Shown here piece by piece: positions 62,322 to 64,000 of a DNA stretch of 64,000 bases. A program made the position numbers and the translations under genes. Below the pieces are notes generated by a model. It saw nothing but the letters and a program-made list of their open reading frames with translations, was not told the origin of the DNA and did not search any database. Source of the DNA: Alphaproteobacteria bacterium (lineage in GTDB: Bacteria > Pseudomonadota > Alphaproteobacteria > CAAGCB01 > CAG-977); the NCBI GenBank assembly GCA_900768845.1, contig CAAGEK010000012.1, forward strand, positions 62,001 to 126,000, written 5' to 3'. Numbering within the stretch: position 1 is the stretch's first letter; the number at the start of each line of letters is the position of its first letter.

Positions 62322-64000
62322 TCACCACATCCTTCTTTTGCGGGCGTTGCGCCGCCTGATCCGTTCCCTCAACAACCCCGACGGATCGTCCTCTATGACG
62401 CTCAGCCATTCTTTGCGCCGTTGTTTTTCCGGATCTTCCGGTTCGTCTTTGGCGGAACCGCCCGAGGGTTTCCCCTCTTTTTCTTCCTTTTCATCCCGTC
62501 CGTCACCGTCGGTTCCGGCACGCGCACGACGTTCCCGTTCAGCCTGACGTTCCTTTTCCGCTTGGTGTTCCGCTTCGGCGGCCGCCTGTTGTGACGCGGC
62601 GCGCCCTTCTTCGCCGGATTGAGCGTTCCGGCCGTTTTCCCGACGGTTTTCGGCGTTTTCCCCTTCCTCTTCACCGGCGAAGCGGTTTCCCGACGAAGTG
62701 CCGGAGCGGCTTTCTCCGGCTTGTTCCTCCGGATTGCCTTCCCGACCGCTCCCCTGACCGCCCGAAGGGGAGGAGTTTTTTTCTTGCGCGCCCGCGTTTT
62801 CAGAATTTTCCGGTGTATTTCGGCCTCCGTCCGCGTTTTGTCCGTTCTGTGCGGCATCCTGCCGGCCGTCGTTCTGCCGTTGTTGTTCCCGTTGTTGATT
62901 TTGACGCTGTTTTTTCAACTCGTCTTCCAAATACTTTTTATTAAAAGCGGCGTCTTTGTGATCCGGATCGGACTCCAGCACCTTTCCATACGTTTTTACC
63001 GCCTCTTCAATCCGTCCCGAATAAGCCAGAGCGTTTGCCTTGTTGTACAGGGATTCCGCATCCGGCATACCGGACAAAGACCGGACGGCGTCCGAATATC
63101 TCCCCGCTTTATACTCCGCCGCCGCCCGCCAGCGCGGATCGTCGCCGAACGCTTCCGGATGTCCGGAAGGAAGACCCGCGGAAATGTTCAAAGCTTCCCG
63201 ACGGTCGGCGCGTTCAAACGCATCCTTCCACGAAAAAGCATTCGCGCCGGATGTAAAAAAGAAATAAAACAAAAGGCATCCCAGCCATCCGCGCCTGAAT
63301 CCCATAGCGGCGAACGGCAAAATCAAAAGAGTCACATAAACGCCCGCATCCTTCCATGCGTCGGCTTTTTGCATTTCCCCCGTCAAGTCGCCGAAACCGG
63401 CGTTTTCACCGGAATGGAGCGAAAATACGGCGGAAATGTCGGAATCGTCCGGAACCGAACGGCGGTAAACCCCTCCGCCCGCCGCCGCGATTTTCTTAAA
63501 CGCCGGTTCGGAAATGCCCGACAGAAAGGCTTTCCCCCGTGAATCGGACAGAAACGTCCCGTCCGGTTTTTGAACGGGCCCGCCTTGTGTCGTTCCGACG
63601 CTCAAAACGGAAACCCGACGGCCTTCGCTTTTCAATTTTCGGGCGGCCGTCACGGCGGCGGAGTCGTTTTCATCGGCGAAAGCCCCCAAAACGACGACGT
63701 TCCCGTCCGGAGATTTCGCTCCGTCCAACAATTCCCCCGCCTGTTTCAATGCACGCGCCAAATCGGGCTTTCCCCCGCCCATAATCCCCGCTTGCACCGA
63801 AGGAAGGATGTTTTCGATCACTTTGACGTCCGAAGTCAGGGGAACGGCGACAAACGCATCACTGTCATATAAAATCAGGGCATACTGGCCGCCGTCGGAA
63901 TGTTTCAGGAAATCATAAAGTTTGAAACGCGCCCGATCGGTTCGCGAGGGCTTTACGTCCTGCGGCGACATGAAGAGCGACACGTCCCACAAAAACACCG
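62322..64000 (-). CDS. BatB/BatC-type fusion: VWA domain, membrane helices, TPR (5' end outside window)
   Basis: Partial: the frame is still open at 64000. In order: von Willebrand A domain (visible part about 220 residues), two membrane helices around AGVYVTLLILPFAAMGF and GCLLFYFFFTSGANAF, a TPR domain (LYNKANALAYSGRIEEAVKT), then about 190 residues of Q/E/R/G-rich low complexity ending in a basic helix. The metal site that is normally DxSxS reads WDVSLFMS here, losing the second serine. This joins functions usually split into BatB and BatC. Followed directly by batD. Confidence 0.85.
   Translation of the reverse strand, partial: VFLWDVSLFMSPQDVKPSRTDRARFKLYDFLKHSDGGQYALILYDSDAFVAVPLTSDVKVIENILPSVQAGIMGGGKPDLARALKQAGELLDGAKSPDGNVVVLGAFADENDSAAVTAARKLKSEGRRVSVLSVGTTQGGPVQKPDGTFLSDSRGKAFLSGISEPAFKKIAAAGGGVYRRSVPDDSDISAVFSLHSGENAGFGDLTGEMQKADAWKDAGVYVTLLILPFAAMGFRRGWLGCLLFYFFFTSGANAFSWKDAFERADRREALNISAGLPSGHPEAFGDDPRWRAAAEYKAGRYSDAVRSLSGMPDAESLYNKANALAYSGRIEEAVKTYGKVLESDPDHKDAAFNKKYLEDELKKQRQNQQREQQRQNDGRQDAAQNGQNADGGRNTPENSENAGAQEKNSSPSGGQGSGREGNPEEQAGESRSGTSSGNRFAGEEEGENAENRRENGRNAQSGEEGRAASQQAAAEAEHQAEKERQAERERRARAGTDGDGRDEKEEKEGKPSGGSAKDEPEDPEKQRRKEWLSVIEDDPSGLLRERIRRRNARKRRMW

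Overview
The window is a stretch of alphaproteobacterial chromosome with a moderate G+C content (about half by eye). The assignment rests on gene content and order: aroA-cmk-rpsA with a divergent FYDLN-domain gene, chvI-chvG beside a short HPr kinase, rapZ and regulatory PTS genes, a YfgM-like gene with bamB and der, and miaB/phoH/ybeY/lnt. I see no rRNA, tRNA, CRISPR array, prophage, integrase or recognisable insertion sequence. Most of the sequence is tightly packed core genome. The unusual material sits in a few gaps and insertions.

Layout. 1-1.6 kb: a shikimate-kinase-like P-loop protein and a diverged repeat. 1.6-9 kb: rpe, a PhoB-type regulator, the ABC-F ATPase Uup, the NhaA antiporter and a DUF47-PiT phosphate pair. 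9-9.9 kb: a decayed copy of a small repeated gene. 9.9-16.1 kb: a Lon-family (LonB/LonC-like) protease, two TPR-type proteins and a membrane protein whose EEP-nuclease fold has lost its catalytic residues. 16.4-24.8 kb: a 66-bp tandem repeat, then aroA-cmk and rpsA separated by a large ankyrin-repeat gene on the opposite strand, then the FYDLN gene. 24.9-33.2 kb: a Sel1-repeat protein, miaB, an HExxH-containing gene with a duplicated 3' end, phoH-ybeY-lnt, and a 49-residue lipoprotein gene overlapping lnt. 33.4-33.9 kb: the second decayed copy of the small repeated gene.

34-41.8 kb (minus strand) is a signalling block: rlmN, then chvI, chvG, hprK, rapZ, EIIA, HPr and EI. HPr and EI are present with an EIIA but no sugar permease in view, so this looks like a regulatory phosphorelay tied to envelope sensing by ChvG/ChvI. 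42-46 kb carries a YfgM-like protein, bamB and der. 46.4-53.2 kb is a peptidoglycan neighbourhood: a bifunctional penicillin-binding protein, an Slt-type lytic transglycosylase, a Mur-ligase (Mpl-like) and an LD-carboxypeptidase, the last two overlapping by 4 bp. 53.2-57 kb: a U32 protein related to RlhA and a diguanylate cyclase. 57-60.3 kb: small and secreted proteins, then an orphan substrate-binding protein paired with a membrane sensor that has no output domain. 60.5-64 kb: batD and a batB/batC-type fusion that runs off the right edge.

The best candidates for something undescribed are: the small 'MERNAT...PFAGGK' gene family seen as two decayed copies 24 kb apart; the ankyrin gene placed between cmk and rpsA; the HExxH protein with its 3'-end tandem duplication; the lipoprotein coupled to lnt; and the substrate-binding-protein/output-less sensor pair.
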